Assembly: GCA_029204225.1 (NCBI GenBank)
Contig: CM055101.1
Location: 3,788,684 to 3,852,683 of the forward strand
Reading direction: 5' to 3'
Source of the DNA: Diphasiastrum complanatum
Lineage: Eukaryota; Streptophyta; Lycopodiopsida; Lycopodiales; Lycopodiaceae
DNA length: 64,000 nt
The notes under the pieces: model-generated
Seen by the model: only the letters and a program-made list of their open reading frames with translations
Told to the model about the DNA's origin: nothing
Databases searched by the model: none
Translations under genes and position numbers: made by a program
In this document: one piece after another, positions 1-10,499 of the stretch
Layout: every line of letters starts with the position of its first letter
Numbering within the stretch: position 1 is the first letter of the stretch

Positions 1-596
1 ACTAGGCCAAAAATGTAATTAATAACCTTGTGTGAGGACCTAGTCCAACATATTGTGACGTGTGGAGCTATTGCATGGGTTAGGACAACTATTGGCATGG
101 TGTAAAGTATCAATCGTGATGAACTACATGTATGTGCATAGTGTACGCTTGCATGGGAACATGCACAGGTAATGTAAGGGCTATTTCCTCTTGGAGATAC
201 TCACCCTACTCCCATTCTCATTGTGAGTTTTCATTGCCAAGTTACTCTCTCTACACCTGCATCCTATTCCCTAGCACGGGGGAGATGCTAATGGAGATTG
301 ATCAATAACATTTGCATGGTTGGGTGGTTTGCTCCACAGTCATTCCTTTGTGTGTTTCTTGTAAGCAGGATCTTGGAGGTGCTTCTCCTTAGAGGTGGGG
401 TCATCTCCACCAACACGGTCACGTCATAACCATCGACACACATCAGTAGCGCTCACTATCGCAGGTCAATAACTTTGGGTTAACCTGAGCCAACAGGAAA
501 AAAAAAATTGGCCCACCCAAACAACCTATAGCTTCAAACCAGCACCCTGTCTCGTATAACGGAACTGTCACCTCAGGTAGTCCATTACATTCACTT
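1..596 (-). mobile_element. Probable body of a Ty3/gypsy LTR, split by the copia insertion
   Basis: No reading frame is convincing here. The stretch abuts the left end of the copia element at 597-3537. The other side of that insertion (3541-3556) reads on the minus strand as TGTTACATACCC directly after a purine tract, which is the usual junction of a gypsy polypurine tract and LTR start. The 1-596 sequence is therefore most simply the rest of that LTR, running leftward and perhaps beyond the window. This is inference from the junction only, because no second LTR copy is available for comparison. An A-run at 498-507 and scattered CT-rich tracts are visible. Confidence 0.4.
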
Positions 597-999
597 TGAT
601 AAATGGCAAGACCTAGCTATGGAGTATCTTAACTACAATACTAGATCAACCAAGAAAGCTTTAGAAACTTAGCTATGGAAAACATCAAATACAAGGAGAA
701 TTGCATAAGCACCTCACAACACCAAAAGTTAGAAGAGAAAATGAATTGCTAGAGAGAGAGAGGAGGGCGTGGGTCCTCTAAGTCCCTTGTGAGGCAACAA
801 GAAAGTAAATGCATAGAAAGTCAAGGTGTCAACCATATGAGTGAGAGCTACTTGGCCAAGTAGGCCACTTGCACTAGTTTTCTTAAGTTACAAATAGGGG
901 TTCCATGTATTTAATTAATAACATGCCCCATGAGTAATGTACAATTTACAACATAATTAGTGCTTAGCCAAAGGGTAAAATAGGCATTACTCTTCAACA
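597..999 (-). repeat. Copia 3' LTR (left copy)
   Basis: It aligns along its full length with 3134-3537, apart from small indels (for example a 3-base difference a few bases in, and the GGGG stretch near 896). It begins TGATAAATGG and ends TCTTCAACA on the plus strand. It is followed by a C-run that is the polypurine tract on the minus strand. A GAGAGAGAGA run near 752 is shared with the other copy. Confidence 0.88.
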
Positions 1000-1010
1000 C
1001 CCCCCCTTAA
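1000..1010 (-). promoter_or_regulatory. Polypurine tract of the copia element
   Basis: On the minus strand this reads TTAAGGGGGGG immediately before the LTR start TGTTGAAG. It is the expected primer for plus-strand DNA synthesis and it fixes the orientation of the element. Confidence 0.8.
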
Positions 1011-1526
1011 TGGCAATTTCATTTAACCTAATACCCAACAAAGGTCTCAACTTCTCAAACTTATCTTTACTAAGTAGTTTAGTAAAAATATCAGCAGTTT
1101 GATCGCTGGTGTCGCAATACATTAGTTCAATCTCACCACTATGCATTGTATGTCGTACAAAATGTTGGTCCATCTCTATGTGTTTTGTCCAAGTATGGTA
1201 GACTGGATTTCTTGCAAGCTGAATGCAGCTTTGGTTATCACAATGTAGGTCCTACTTGAGCGATTTGCATATCCTCAAGTGGGAATCGTAACCAAATAGC
1301 TTCACAGGCGGACCTCGTAGTCACAATCTACTCATCTTCAATAGATGATAAGGCAATAGTGGGCTGCTTCTTGCTGCTCTAAGATAGGGCCCCTGAACCT
1401 AGGCTAAAGAATAGCCTGTTGTCAATCTCCAATCGTCTCTATCATTTGCAAAAATCATAATCTAAATAACCCTCCAACTGGAGTCACCAATATCAGTGTA
1501 TCCAATCCCATAAGTCATAGTCGCTC

Positions 1527-2290
1527 TCACATAGCGTAAGATCCGCTTGGCTGCCTTCCTATGTGATTCATAGGTTTACTCATGAATTGGCTTGCAATCG
1601 CAACCGCATAAGCAGTATCTAGCCTGGTGGTAGTAAGGTAAATCAAGCTTCCCACCAATTGATGATAGAGGGTCTCATCTACAAATGAAGGACCATCATC
1701 TCTTGATGGCTTGTAGCTTGCATTCATGAGTGTGCTAATTGGCTTGCTTTCTTGCATATTAAACCTCTTCAATAATTTATGTGCATACTTTGCCTTAGAG
1801 ATAAAAAGACAACGCTTCCCTTTCCAAACCTCAACTCCTAGGCAATAGTGCAGCAAACCCAAATCTTTCATCTCAAACTCACTAGAAAGATTTTTCTTAA
1901 CACAAGCAATAAATTTCTTATTGCTTCTTGTGATGAGTAAGTCATCCACATAGAGCACAACAACAACAAAGTCTTCACCTTCCTTGAAGACATATAAATT
2001 GCAATCAGACTTACTCTTCTCAAGCCCTTGCCTTGCAAAGTACTCGTCCTGAAGCTGTCAATTGAGAAAGGCAGTCTTGACATCCTGGACATCCCAATCA
2101 AAATATGAAGCTATGGCCAAAAGGGTCCTGATAGATGTCATCTTTGCAACAGGTGCGAATGTCTCATCATAATCTAGCCCCTCCTGTTGGGTGTAGCCTT
2201 TCGCCACCAACCTTGCCTTGTACTTGGCCATTGTTCCATTGGCATGAAACTTGGTCTTATAGACCTAATTGCAGCCTATTGGTTGCTTCC
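1527..2290 (-). pseudogene. Copia reverse transcriptase, broken
   Basis: Read leftward from about 2290, the frame gives a typical copia RT: MAKYKARLVAKGYTQQEG, ETFAPVAKM, WDVQDVKTAFLN, then the catalytic motif VLYVDDLLI near 1950 and LGLLHYCLGVEVW. It continues to LVGSLIYLTTTRLD, the start of the RT to RNase H linker. It is broken by in-frame stops (after TAFLN near 2060 and upstream at about 2270) and has lost RNase H, so it cannot make enzyme. Weakly similar sequence extends to about 2700. Confidence 0.85.
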
Positions 2291-3118
2291 CTTCTGGCAT
2301 TGTAGCGAGCTCCCATGTGTCTTGACAATGGAGTCATACTCCTCCTGCATGGCTTGTTGCCATACCTTTTTTTGTGCCTCGTCTGCATCCAGAATTGTGG
2401 ACATAAAGGCAAAGTTAGTCTCTTGTCTCTCATGAGACCTAAGAGATCTTCTTGCACCCTATTCACTACTCTCTCCTTCTTCCATCATGTGTCCCTCTTT
2501 GATTGTTTCCCAATACCACCTAGGTAGCTTCTTCCCATTGGTAGGGGATGTGGTTGGTGACCACGTATTCCATGGTATTGTCTTAGTCTTCCACTTCTCC
2601 CCAATTTCGCCCTCTAGTACTTGGCCAAATCGAGGTCTCAAACTAAAGGTTCAGGCTCCAGTTCTTACACTTGCTCTTTTTTGAGGCTCATAGGGCTCTA
2701 GACTAGGCACCTCATCCGTGGAATCAATCGAGGGTAGAAACTCAATAGTTCCATCTTTCTCCCACTCCCCACTTTAAGGCAACCCTTCAGCTCATGCTTT
2801 TCACTTTGCCACTTTGTATGGCCTTGCTAGCACAAGCACTAGACCCCACCGGATCATAAACCAAAAGCCCCCTTATAGAAAGTGCGCCCTTTTGTGTAAG
2901 CTCCTCCAAAAAGTCTCCTCCAAATTCAGCCAAAATTAGAAAGTTTTTGGATCATCCCACTCTCCTTGCCAAGACTCTCCAATAGTGCAAGACTCAACCT
3001 GATCTGACTCCTGTAGATCAAAAGCGCCCTCCTGCAAGACTGAGGTGCTTGTGGAAGATGATAATTTTCTCAAGAATCTAAGCATTGAAGTTTCTCTGAC
3101 TCACAAGCTAGACAACCT

Positions 3119-3130
3119 GCTCTGATACCA
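3119..3130 (-). promoter_or_regulatory. tRNA-iMet primer binding site of the copia element
   Basis: On the minus strand this is TGGTATCAGAGC, complementary to the 3' end of plant initiator-Met tRNA. It lies three bases inside the LTR that ends at 3134. Confidence 0.9.
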
Positions 3131-3133
3131 TCA

Positions 3134-3537
3134 TGAATTGCAAGACCTAACTATGGAGAATCTTAACCACAATACTAGATCCTTGAGAAACTTAGCTACG
3201 GAAAAACTATAGAAAACCTCAAATACAAAGAGAATTGCATCATAAGCACCTCACAAAACCAAAAGTTAGAAGAGACAATGAATTGCTAGAGAGAGAGAGG
3301 AGGACGTGGGTCCTCCGAGTCCCTTGTGAGACAAGCACCTCAAGTACATAAAATAGAAAGTCTAGGCGTCAACCATATGAGTGAGAACTACTTGGCCAAG
3401 TGGGCCACTTGCACTAATTTTCTTAAGTTACAAATGGTCCCATGTATTTAATTAATAGCATGCCCCATGAGTAATGTACAACTTACAACATAATTAGTGC
3501 TTAGCCAAAAGGGTAAAATAGGCATTACTCTTCAACA
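3134..3537 (-). repeat. Copia 5' LTR (right copy)
   Basis: It starts TGAATTGCAAGACC and ends CTCTTCAACA on the plus strand. It pairs with 597-999 over the whole length. Moderate divergence and several indels suggest the insertion is not recent. Confidence 0.88.
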
Positions 3538-3540
3538 AAC

Positions 3541-3655
3541 TTATGGGTATGTAACATTCTCTCCCCGTTTAAGACCCCTCTCCTAAAGGGACCAAACCAG
3601 CATAATTCAGTCGTAAGTAGTCTTCCCTCTCCCAAGTGTCCTCATTTTTATAACG
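3541..3655 (-). pseudogene. Ty3/gypsy pol C-terminus, polypurine tract and LTR start
   Basis: On the minus strand 3655-3568 reads RYKNEDTWEREDYLR followed by NYAGLVP and a stop. This resembles the chromodomain-like tail of gypsy integrases, where NEDTWEREDYL is typical. The stop is followed by AAACGGGGAGAGAA (3557-3570), a polypurine tract, and then by TGTTACATACCC, a typical gypsy LTR start. Sequence further upstream on this strand is not recognisable, so this is only the last part of an old element. The copia at 597-3537 landed 14 bases inside its LTR. Confidence 0.6.
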
Positions 3656-3659
3656 ATTT

Positions 3660-4264
3660 TTTAAGCTCAAAAACAGCAAACAAACCGTTAAAAATTCAGC
3701 CCTCACTAGCATAGGAGGCTTGTTTTCTATTCAAACGACGCCGGAATTGAACGGATAGAAAAGCAAAGTTTTTCACAGCAGAGACTCTTAATGATTTTCT
3801 GCTCTTAGGTGATTTTATGAGTCAACTGCACTGGTTAAAAAAATTGATGACACCTTATTCGATTGTAAGGTATAAGCACGATTACCTTGTGAATAAATTC
3901 ATATTATTAGAATATTCATGAGGATACCATATTGCAACCAACTGTACCATAAACTACACATAACATAGAATATGCTACATTCAAATAGCACGGAGCAGTC
4001 ACACTGGATAGCATTGTTACTAAAGTTTAGGCATCTGAATGTTACTAACTATAAAAAAAACTACAACCTTAACACATGCATCCCAAAATATGCACATATA
4101 GCTACTCGTATATATACGTAATAACAAATGTAGCTTGAGGCGTATTCCATAATAGACAGACAAACACAACCTTTGACTAAAAAAATATGAATCTCACAGG
4201 ACAATAATGCAGTGAATATGAGAGCAGATGACAAACGAGGGTCTACGCAGCAAAAAGAACTCAC
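3660..4264. other. Intron or 3' flank of the eIF2B gamma gene
   Basis: The sequence is AT-rich and non-coding. It follows the GTGAGT donor at 4264-4259 (minus strand). I looked here for the last exon, which should encode a short glycine-containing tail, and did not find it. The intron therefore continues through the gypsy and copia insertions, or the gene is truncated. Confidence 0.5.
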
Positions 4265-7200
4265 TTGACAATCTTTTAGATTGGCTCGCTCTTGCAAATG
4301 CACGTTACTGCAAATTACTGAACCTTGGATCAGACAGCCATCTTCAACCGTGACATGATTCATCACGACTGAATTTATTATCTGGAGAAGCAATTCCATT
4401 GAAGAATTCATCTTGCAGGAAACCTCATAGCCAAAAGTCAATGAGAGTGTCAAAATTTGAAGGATATTAACAGGAGCGTGATGGGATAAACACACCTTGA
4501 CATTGGAGCCTATCCTGCAATGTCGCCCAACAATGGACTTCTTCACACTGCATTTGTCACCCAACTTTGACCCATCCCCAACCATGCATTGAGGTCCAAC
4601 CTATATCCATCATAATCGCACAGGGTTAGCTTTCGATCACAAGCATGCAATGTTTATAAAGTAATCTCTGGATCACAAGATTTACTATGTACGTTAATCA
4701 AAGCCTAGCAGCATGTACCAGAACCAATAATTTTTTCTTGACAGCATCTTTGAAAAGCAACATGAGTTAAGAGAAGTACTGTAGTTTTTGAACCAATCTC
4801 AGCAGTAGGATGTATAACATTGTTTTGATTAGATACTGTGTATCCCGTCAAAAAGACAAGTTCTCCTGCAACCTGCTAAAAAGAAGAGATCAGGATTATA
4901 TTATTCGGTAACATACACACTTCCATCCGGACAAGAATAGTAACACAATCTCAAAGAGCAGGATTCTGTCAAAAAACAAAAAGTTCCAGCAATGCAGATC
5001 CTGTTGGGCATGAGAACGGACATGAGAATGCTGAAGATGGGATTAGATAGTTAAAATACTCACATCTCTGTTTATGTCACCATAGGTCTGTATTGAGTTC
5101 ACCCGGGAACAATACTTGCCCTCACTTGCAATGTAGACGCAGCAAGTTAGTTCCAAAGATGCAGGGTGTAAAACCCCTGGCAAGATGTGTTGTGGTAAGG
5201 GGACAATATCTTGCATTGGGGTCTGAGGCTGACCCGAGTCATCCTTGTTTGGTGTTTTTCCAACCGCTTCAGTTTGAGTGTCCCCTGATGCAATAGCTCC
5301 AAACTTCTGTCATACAAAGAAGAGTGCAGCACAAGGCACTTCAGGTTCCTTGCTTTCTTTTAGGTGTCAACATACGTGCAGAGTGTCTTAAGAAGATGCA
5401 AGAATTCTGATAAAGATATTAGAAGCTCACAAAAGCAAAATTTCCTACGCGAAAACAAGGTGACTTTGCTCAAGTACAAAAACTAACCGATTGAGAACGA
5501 ACTAAATAGGGTACTAAGTCTTGTTTGATGCTTTTGATCCCCTGGCAAAGCTCCAACACTTCCTGTAAAATAGCCCTGATAACAAAGAACGTTTGCAACT
5601 AGATTGGAAGCTGGAACTTGAAGCTCAAAAGACAAATCAACGTAATACAAGCCACACTCAAAAGCACTAGGAGAAAAAACAATTATTGAACAATGCACCA
5701 GAAAAAACCTGAAGTACAGATAGAAGGTTTAGCCTCGGCAGTCTTCCCCATAATTGATCCTGGCTTTAGAAATATGAATTTCATGATTGTTTTGACACCA
5801 ACACAACAGAAAATTCTAGCTACATTCAAAGGTTGTAGCCTCTCCTTTTCCCCCCATTACTAATCCTGGCTTCCCTTGGTTAATGACAGTGGACCAATAT
5901 TGTTCTCATAATTATTCGAATTCAAAACATCAACCAATTTGAGTTTCTCAATTTTCAACAGACGAGTAGTAGACTTAGTCTTGCTCAATCATGGCGGTGA
6001 AACAAATTTGCTCCAACATGCTAAAGTGTATGCTTCAAGCTACTTAAAGCTAGTACGAAAGAGATCAAATCTCTGAACAACAAATCATAAAGTAAATATT
6101 CACAGACTAGAGAAAGATCAGACGCAAAGAATCTGGATTCACTGATAAACAAAAACTACCCCAACAGAGGAGGAAAGTTAAGAAAGCCTGCGTAACAAGT
6201 TTTTGCTTAGCAAGAATTTACCCCACAGAAAAACTTTTGCAGTTTGTGGTGAGCATCCTATCAGGCTTCGAGACAGATAGGAATATGTGTGGAAACAAGA
6301 AAGACGTTTTCCACGTGCTCGAGGAACGATCTAGAAGATTGATGACAAGATGGCCAGTTTGAAAAAGGTGTGCAGCTATTAAGTGAGGAGGGACAAAAGA
6401 GAGAGCAAGCACCTATTAAAGGCATAAAGGTGTGCATCCATTAAGTCCATGTGTATCTCCATCTGAAGTCACGTAAAATTAATTAAGATTGTGTCATCAT
6501 GAGATTATCCAACTTCACATTGGAAACAGAGAGAAGACAAACCTTAGAGGCTTCTGATTGAAGATGAAAATACTAGCAGTTCTCCCACCAAGTATATCAA
6601 CTAGTCTAGACCAACCTGAAACAGGTTGAACTTGCAGTATTCCGTAGTCAATTCAACTAACCTGGTCTACCACACGAATTAAAGAACGCCGAATCTTCAC
6701 ATCTTTATCTACTTGGGTACCTACAGTTAGCAAGTAGAACACTTACTTTAAGATCAACTGAAAACTAGAAAAAGCAAATGAAAGCAAAGTAGTGCATAAA
6801 AGGAGGGGACGTCATTGTCCAGAGAAAGGTAACAACCCAGTACCAGAAGCCAGAAACAGAAGATGTTGATGGGACGTATCAAGACCAACAATGTCAATTG
6901 GACTGGGCTTTTTGGCCTTATCTTTGCCAGTACTGGAGATTGCTTCAGCTGTAGACGCGGAAGGAGAAGAACAGAGCATTGCAGTCAATACAGCTCGTTT
7001 GCGCCTGTGGGCTGCTGCGATTGCCCCCAGAGGTACATCAGACACAATATCTCCACTCACCACCTGATGAAAATTGCATCAGGGTGGAAACAATGAATTC
7101 TGGAAAGCTATTTCAGGGCCTAGAAGACACGTCGTCCTTCGTAAGTTCAGCTTACTTTCACAAAAAGGCTTCAAATTACTCCATTTATAACTGTGTGCAT

Positions 7201-8149
7201 TGCTTTGCAGACTCCAACTATACCATTAAATCACTGTAATATTCACAAATAAAGTATTAAAATGTCAAAATACAGAAAAAAAACTATCACTGACTAGAAC
7301 ATCATCCACAACAAGTCGATGTAAAACAGCTCTAAGAGCATCTGCTGTTCCAATATCTTCAGATACTGCTGCCACCTGCCATCCTCCACAAGCATTAACA
7401 ATAAGTAAGAACATCATGCTTGCACAACACAATCACACATCACCTGCAATTAAAACCTTATTATACCACTCAATAGGGCATCCATTGAAACTCAAAATAA
7501 GCTGGAATACTTCAAAGAATGATTGCATATCGATAACCTAATAACAACTGGTGCCTGACTTGTTCTAACCAAGATAGCAGCAAGATGAGCCAAGAGATTA
7601 TGTTGATTAGAGATAGAGACAAATCAAAACTTACCAATGAAAAAAAAACTAAATGACAAAATAATGATGTCAACAAATGAGAACACATACCTCTACATGC
7701 AAGCGCCCATCATAAGCTTCTGTTATCCAACCTCCAACTCGTACTGCTGCATCCTCCCCTGCAACAACCTGCATCATATGCCTTTCCATGTAGCAATGTG
7801 AATTTTCACTTTAAAGGTTGCCATGATCATGAGAAACTTTCAGCAAACGACAAGTCAATGTTACATAAAGAACATGCATAGCACCAAATTGGACCGATAT
7901 ATGACTAAGTTAGATCCTCCCAAACTAAAATATACTGAAAGGGCGACTATAATATCTTATGAACCAATCTGAAATTAACTAACAAAATACCTAACTTGGA
8001 AGTGCATAAAGGAAAAGCCATGTCAAAAAGATAGGCATAAAAAGTTTACTAACCACAATGAGATCCTTGAGATTATTGGCTTCCAGAAGCTCCAAAACAT
8101 ATGATAGCACTGGGCGATTGCCAACAGGCAGCAGCGCTTTCGGCACATC
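4265..8149 (-). CDS. EIF2B3: Translation initiation factor eIF2B subunit gamma (11 exons, both ends missing)
   Basis: eIF2B is the guanine nucleotide exchange factor of eIF2; gamma forms the catalytic sub-complex with epsilon. Exons on the minus strand are 8149-8054, 7768-7691, 7375-7295, 7063-6844, 6720-6662, 6462-6413, 5575-5488, 5306-5064, 4872-4780, 4600-4496 and 4381-4265. All have GT-AG borders and agreeing phases, and give about 410 codons without a stop. The N-terminal part is a nucleotidyltransferase-like fold (VPKALLPVGNRPVLSYVLE; VVSGDIVSDVPL; MDLMDAHLYAFNR; KQDLVPYLVRSQ). The C-terminal part is a left-handed beta helix of hexapeptide repeats (VGDGSKLGDKCSVKKSIVG; VEDGCLIQGSVICSNV; LKDCQ). 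The start exon (about 20 codons) and last exon (about 20 codons) were not found; transposons occupy both sides. The intact frame argues that the gene is functional, with long TE-filled introns, rather than a pseudogene. Confidence 0.95.
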
Positions 8150-10147
8150 CTGGAAAATGCACAAAAAATAGCAGCAATAGTTACTTCTAATAATTAATAT
8201 GCCCAGACAGAAGATCATTGATATAGTGTTAGGTGCACAGAGTGCATAAGGGAGCTCTTGTCATTAAAACGGTAATATGATATTATAGAAAGTATAACAA
8301 GTACTGAATAACTAGATGCATTGAGCACAACACAAAAAAACTAAATACAATGTTTAGCACTTTCCACTTGGCATAATATTTGGCTTTTTGCGACGGAATG
8401 CTGTTACTCAAGCATCAGATTGAAGTTAGAATAACAGAATACATGCTATCAAGTGTTACAAGTCACACCATTATTGGTCTCCTGAACTTAAATAATTGTA
8501 AACAATTGGCTATCGGAAACCCTTTCTACCTCCTTCATATGGAACTAAAATGCCCTTCTCGGGTAAAATCTAGGCCATTTTCTACACCACCACCAATGTA
8601 ACGGAGCTTGGGTGAAATCCAAAACTGATAAGAATGTGGTATAGTTAACAATCAAAACATGCATTTTCTATTCAAGGATAGCAATTAACAATATGAAACT
8701 CAGAATCTAATTTTAACAAATCATATTGATTCATTCAGAAAACTATACAAGTCGTAGTGCATGGAGAGGCAGATTCATTCACCAACGTGTTAGCTTGAGT
8801 GCAAGAAGGAGAATTGGAGGTTGGAAGGAGGAGAAGGATCCCTCTCAGAATCTATAACTTTGGGAGAAGGAGAAGGTCCCATCTCCACTCTCTTTGAGCT
8901 TTGCCATACAATAGAGAGACAAGTTGTAGGTGGTGAACAGATTTGAAGAGCCTTGTTCTCCACCTCTTGTGTGTTTCTTCTCTAGTCTTTTTTATATCCA
9001 TTAATCTTCCATATCTATTTGCGAGATTGGAATATATGATAAATCACAAATAAATTTGAGAAGTTACTGATGCCATTAGGCAAAGCTCAGAACAACCATA
9101 CATGCAAAAAAGTCAAACAAATCCAAGTTAAAACAATAATATAGATTTCAAAAAATAGAAAATCTAAGCCAAACCAACACAGAGAAAATATTAAAAAATG
9201 GCTCCTTAGCTCCCCGCATTTCTAAATTCTATAATTAATCACCTTAAACAGACCAAAAGCTGAAACACTAAAGACCAAATCATTAGAGTTTAGACTGTTA
9301 TAACTCTTTTCATAATGTTCTTATCTGAGTAACCTTTAAAGAGTAACAAAATGATTAAATTGCTCAATTGTTACAGAAAAGAATTTCTACCAATACAAAG
9401 AGAAGTAAACCCTATAGAATTAACAAGTAATTACTCCATATTAACAAAATCAGAAATATTTGGAAAAATGCAAGGCATGCGAAATACGTGAACGTAATCG
9501 TATTTCCACTACAACCTTTTGTCAAAAATATCAACCAATAAAGCTAACCTAGCTAGCTTATGAAAAGGCTCAAAACATTACACTTATCACCAGCAGTTGT
9601 AGAATTGAGTCCACATGAGTCTTTGGGATAGATTTCTCCCCCAAAAGCATTAGGGTCTTTATAGAAAAAGCTACCAAAATTAAGATCCAAAAAAAATAAG
9701 TCATCATTATATCTTCTAGCATGGGTCAATTTATGCAATAAGACAGAACACATACTAGAAAAAACCAACTTTGCATAAGTCCAAATTCATAAAAAAGAAT
9801 ATAAAAGTTTGCTAGATGAACAACACAATTAGTACCCATATCTTTTGTTAAATTAGAAAATCGCCTAGAGAAAGAAATATTTAGACTATCCAAGAAGAAG
9901 TGTGGCCAAGAGCAGCTTTTCCATGCTCTTGCTGCAGGTTTGCAAGGTTGTTGCACTAAAGAGAATGCCCCTTCCTAGCTTGAGGATCTTGCCCATGGAT
10001 GCATGCACATGTAGACCCATTGGGATCTGATCCACGTTATGCTAGCTTGCTCATATTGTTCTCTCTTTGGCTTTTAGTTAGTAGTGCATGTCAATCTTCT
10101 AATGTAGACAATTGTATGTTGATCTTAAAATCTATAACTATATGCAA
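8150..10147. other. Non-coding AT-rich stretch upstream of the eIF2B gamma exons
   Basis: This is probably intron sequence, because the exon at 8054-8149 begins with an acceptor AG. No coding exon with the expected start peptide was seen. A purine-rich patch at 8800-8885 (GGAGAAGG repeats) and a CT-rich patch near 8960-8995 stand out. Open frames at 9553-9956 on the minus strand have no recognisable motif. Confidence 0.5.
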
Positions 10148-10310
10148 GCGCAATGTTTCACGAATCGCCGGTTCAAACAGCGAACCGCGATTCGAAACGG
10201 GTCAGCCCCCTAGAAAAGGAGCCCGAACAGCCCCCTTTCGCGGCATTCGCGCGCACGCGCACGAGAGAGAGAGAGAGAAGAAGAAGAAGAAGAAGAAAAT
10301 GTATTAATGT
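10148..10310. repeat. GC-rich inverted-repeat block followed by (GA)n and (GAA)n
   Basis: The block 10158-10260 is far richer in CG than its surroundings (cgaatcgccggttc, cgcgattcgaaacgg, gcattcgcgcgcacgcgcac) and has short inverted repeats. It runs directly into (GA)n at about 10263-10278 and (AAG)n to 10306. Similar blocks occur at 11890-11975, 14555-14590, 15680-15728, 28545-28600 and 36840-36930. Confidence 0.6.
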
Positions 10311-10317
10311 TTGTTGA

Positions 10318-10331
10318 GTGCCCAAGGGCAC
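10318..10331 (-). other. Perfect hairpin near the 3' end of a LINE-like element
   Basis: GTGCCC-AA-GGGCAC has 6-bp arms at 10318-10323 and 10326-10331. On the minus strand it precedes AACATTAATACATTTTC and then (TTC)n. The same order (hairpin, ACATTA, pyrimidine microsatellite) occurs on the plus strand at 29846-29900, so this may be the 3' end recognised by a LINE reverse transcriptase. That function is inference. Confidence 0.5.
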
Positions 10332-10499
10332 ATAAGGAATGAATGAGTACATCAGATAAAGTGGAACCAAGACGAAACAATGCCGTCAAACAACATAACT
10401 AAACCAAAACTAACTAAGAAGAGGATAATGTCCAGGGTTATATGGTACGTAGACCATTTACAGATTCAACTGGCATCTCTTCAGTGCTCTAACTCTCTC

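Larger units (their letters stand above)
597..3537 (-). mobile_element. Ty1/copia retrotransposon with two LTRs, internally deleted
   Basis: This element is about 2.9 kb with LTRs at 597-999 and 3134-3537. On the minus strand the order is LTR, TGA spacer, primer site TGGTATCAGAGC (3119-3130), a degraded internal part, reverse transcriptase (about 2290-1527), polypurine tract TTAAGGGGGGG (1000-1010), LTR. Gag, protease and integrase are not recognisable and the internal region is only about 2.1 kb, so it is a deletion derivative. The flanking 5-mers cactt (592-596) and aactt (3538-3542) differ at one base and are probably the aged target duplication. It sits inside a gypsy LTR downstream of the eIF2B gamma exons, on the same strand as that gene. 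Confidence 0.88.

Noticed and set aside
367-415. Last eIF2B gamma exon (a short frame with SKEK on the minus strand)
   Set aside because: It lacks the expected Gly/Tyr-containing beta-helix end and lies beyond two transposon borders; the match is too short.
4061-4585. Single 174-codon protein-coding ORF
   Set aside because: It runs through two eIF2B gamma exons and the intron between them; splice sites show that only 4265-4381 and 4496-4600 are coding.
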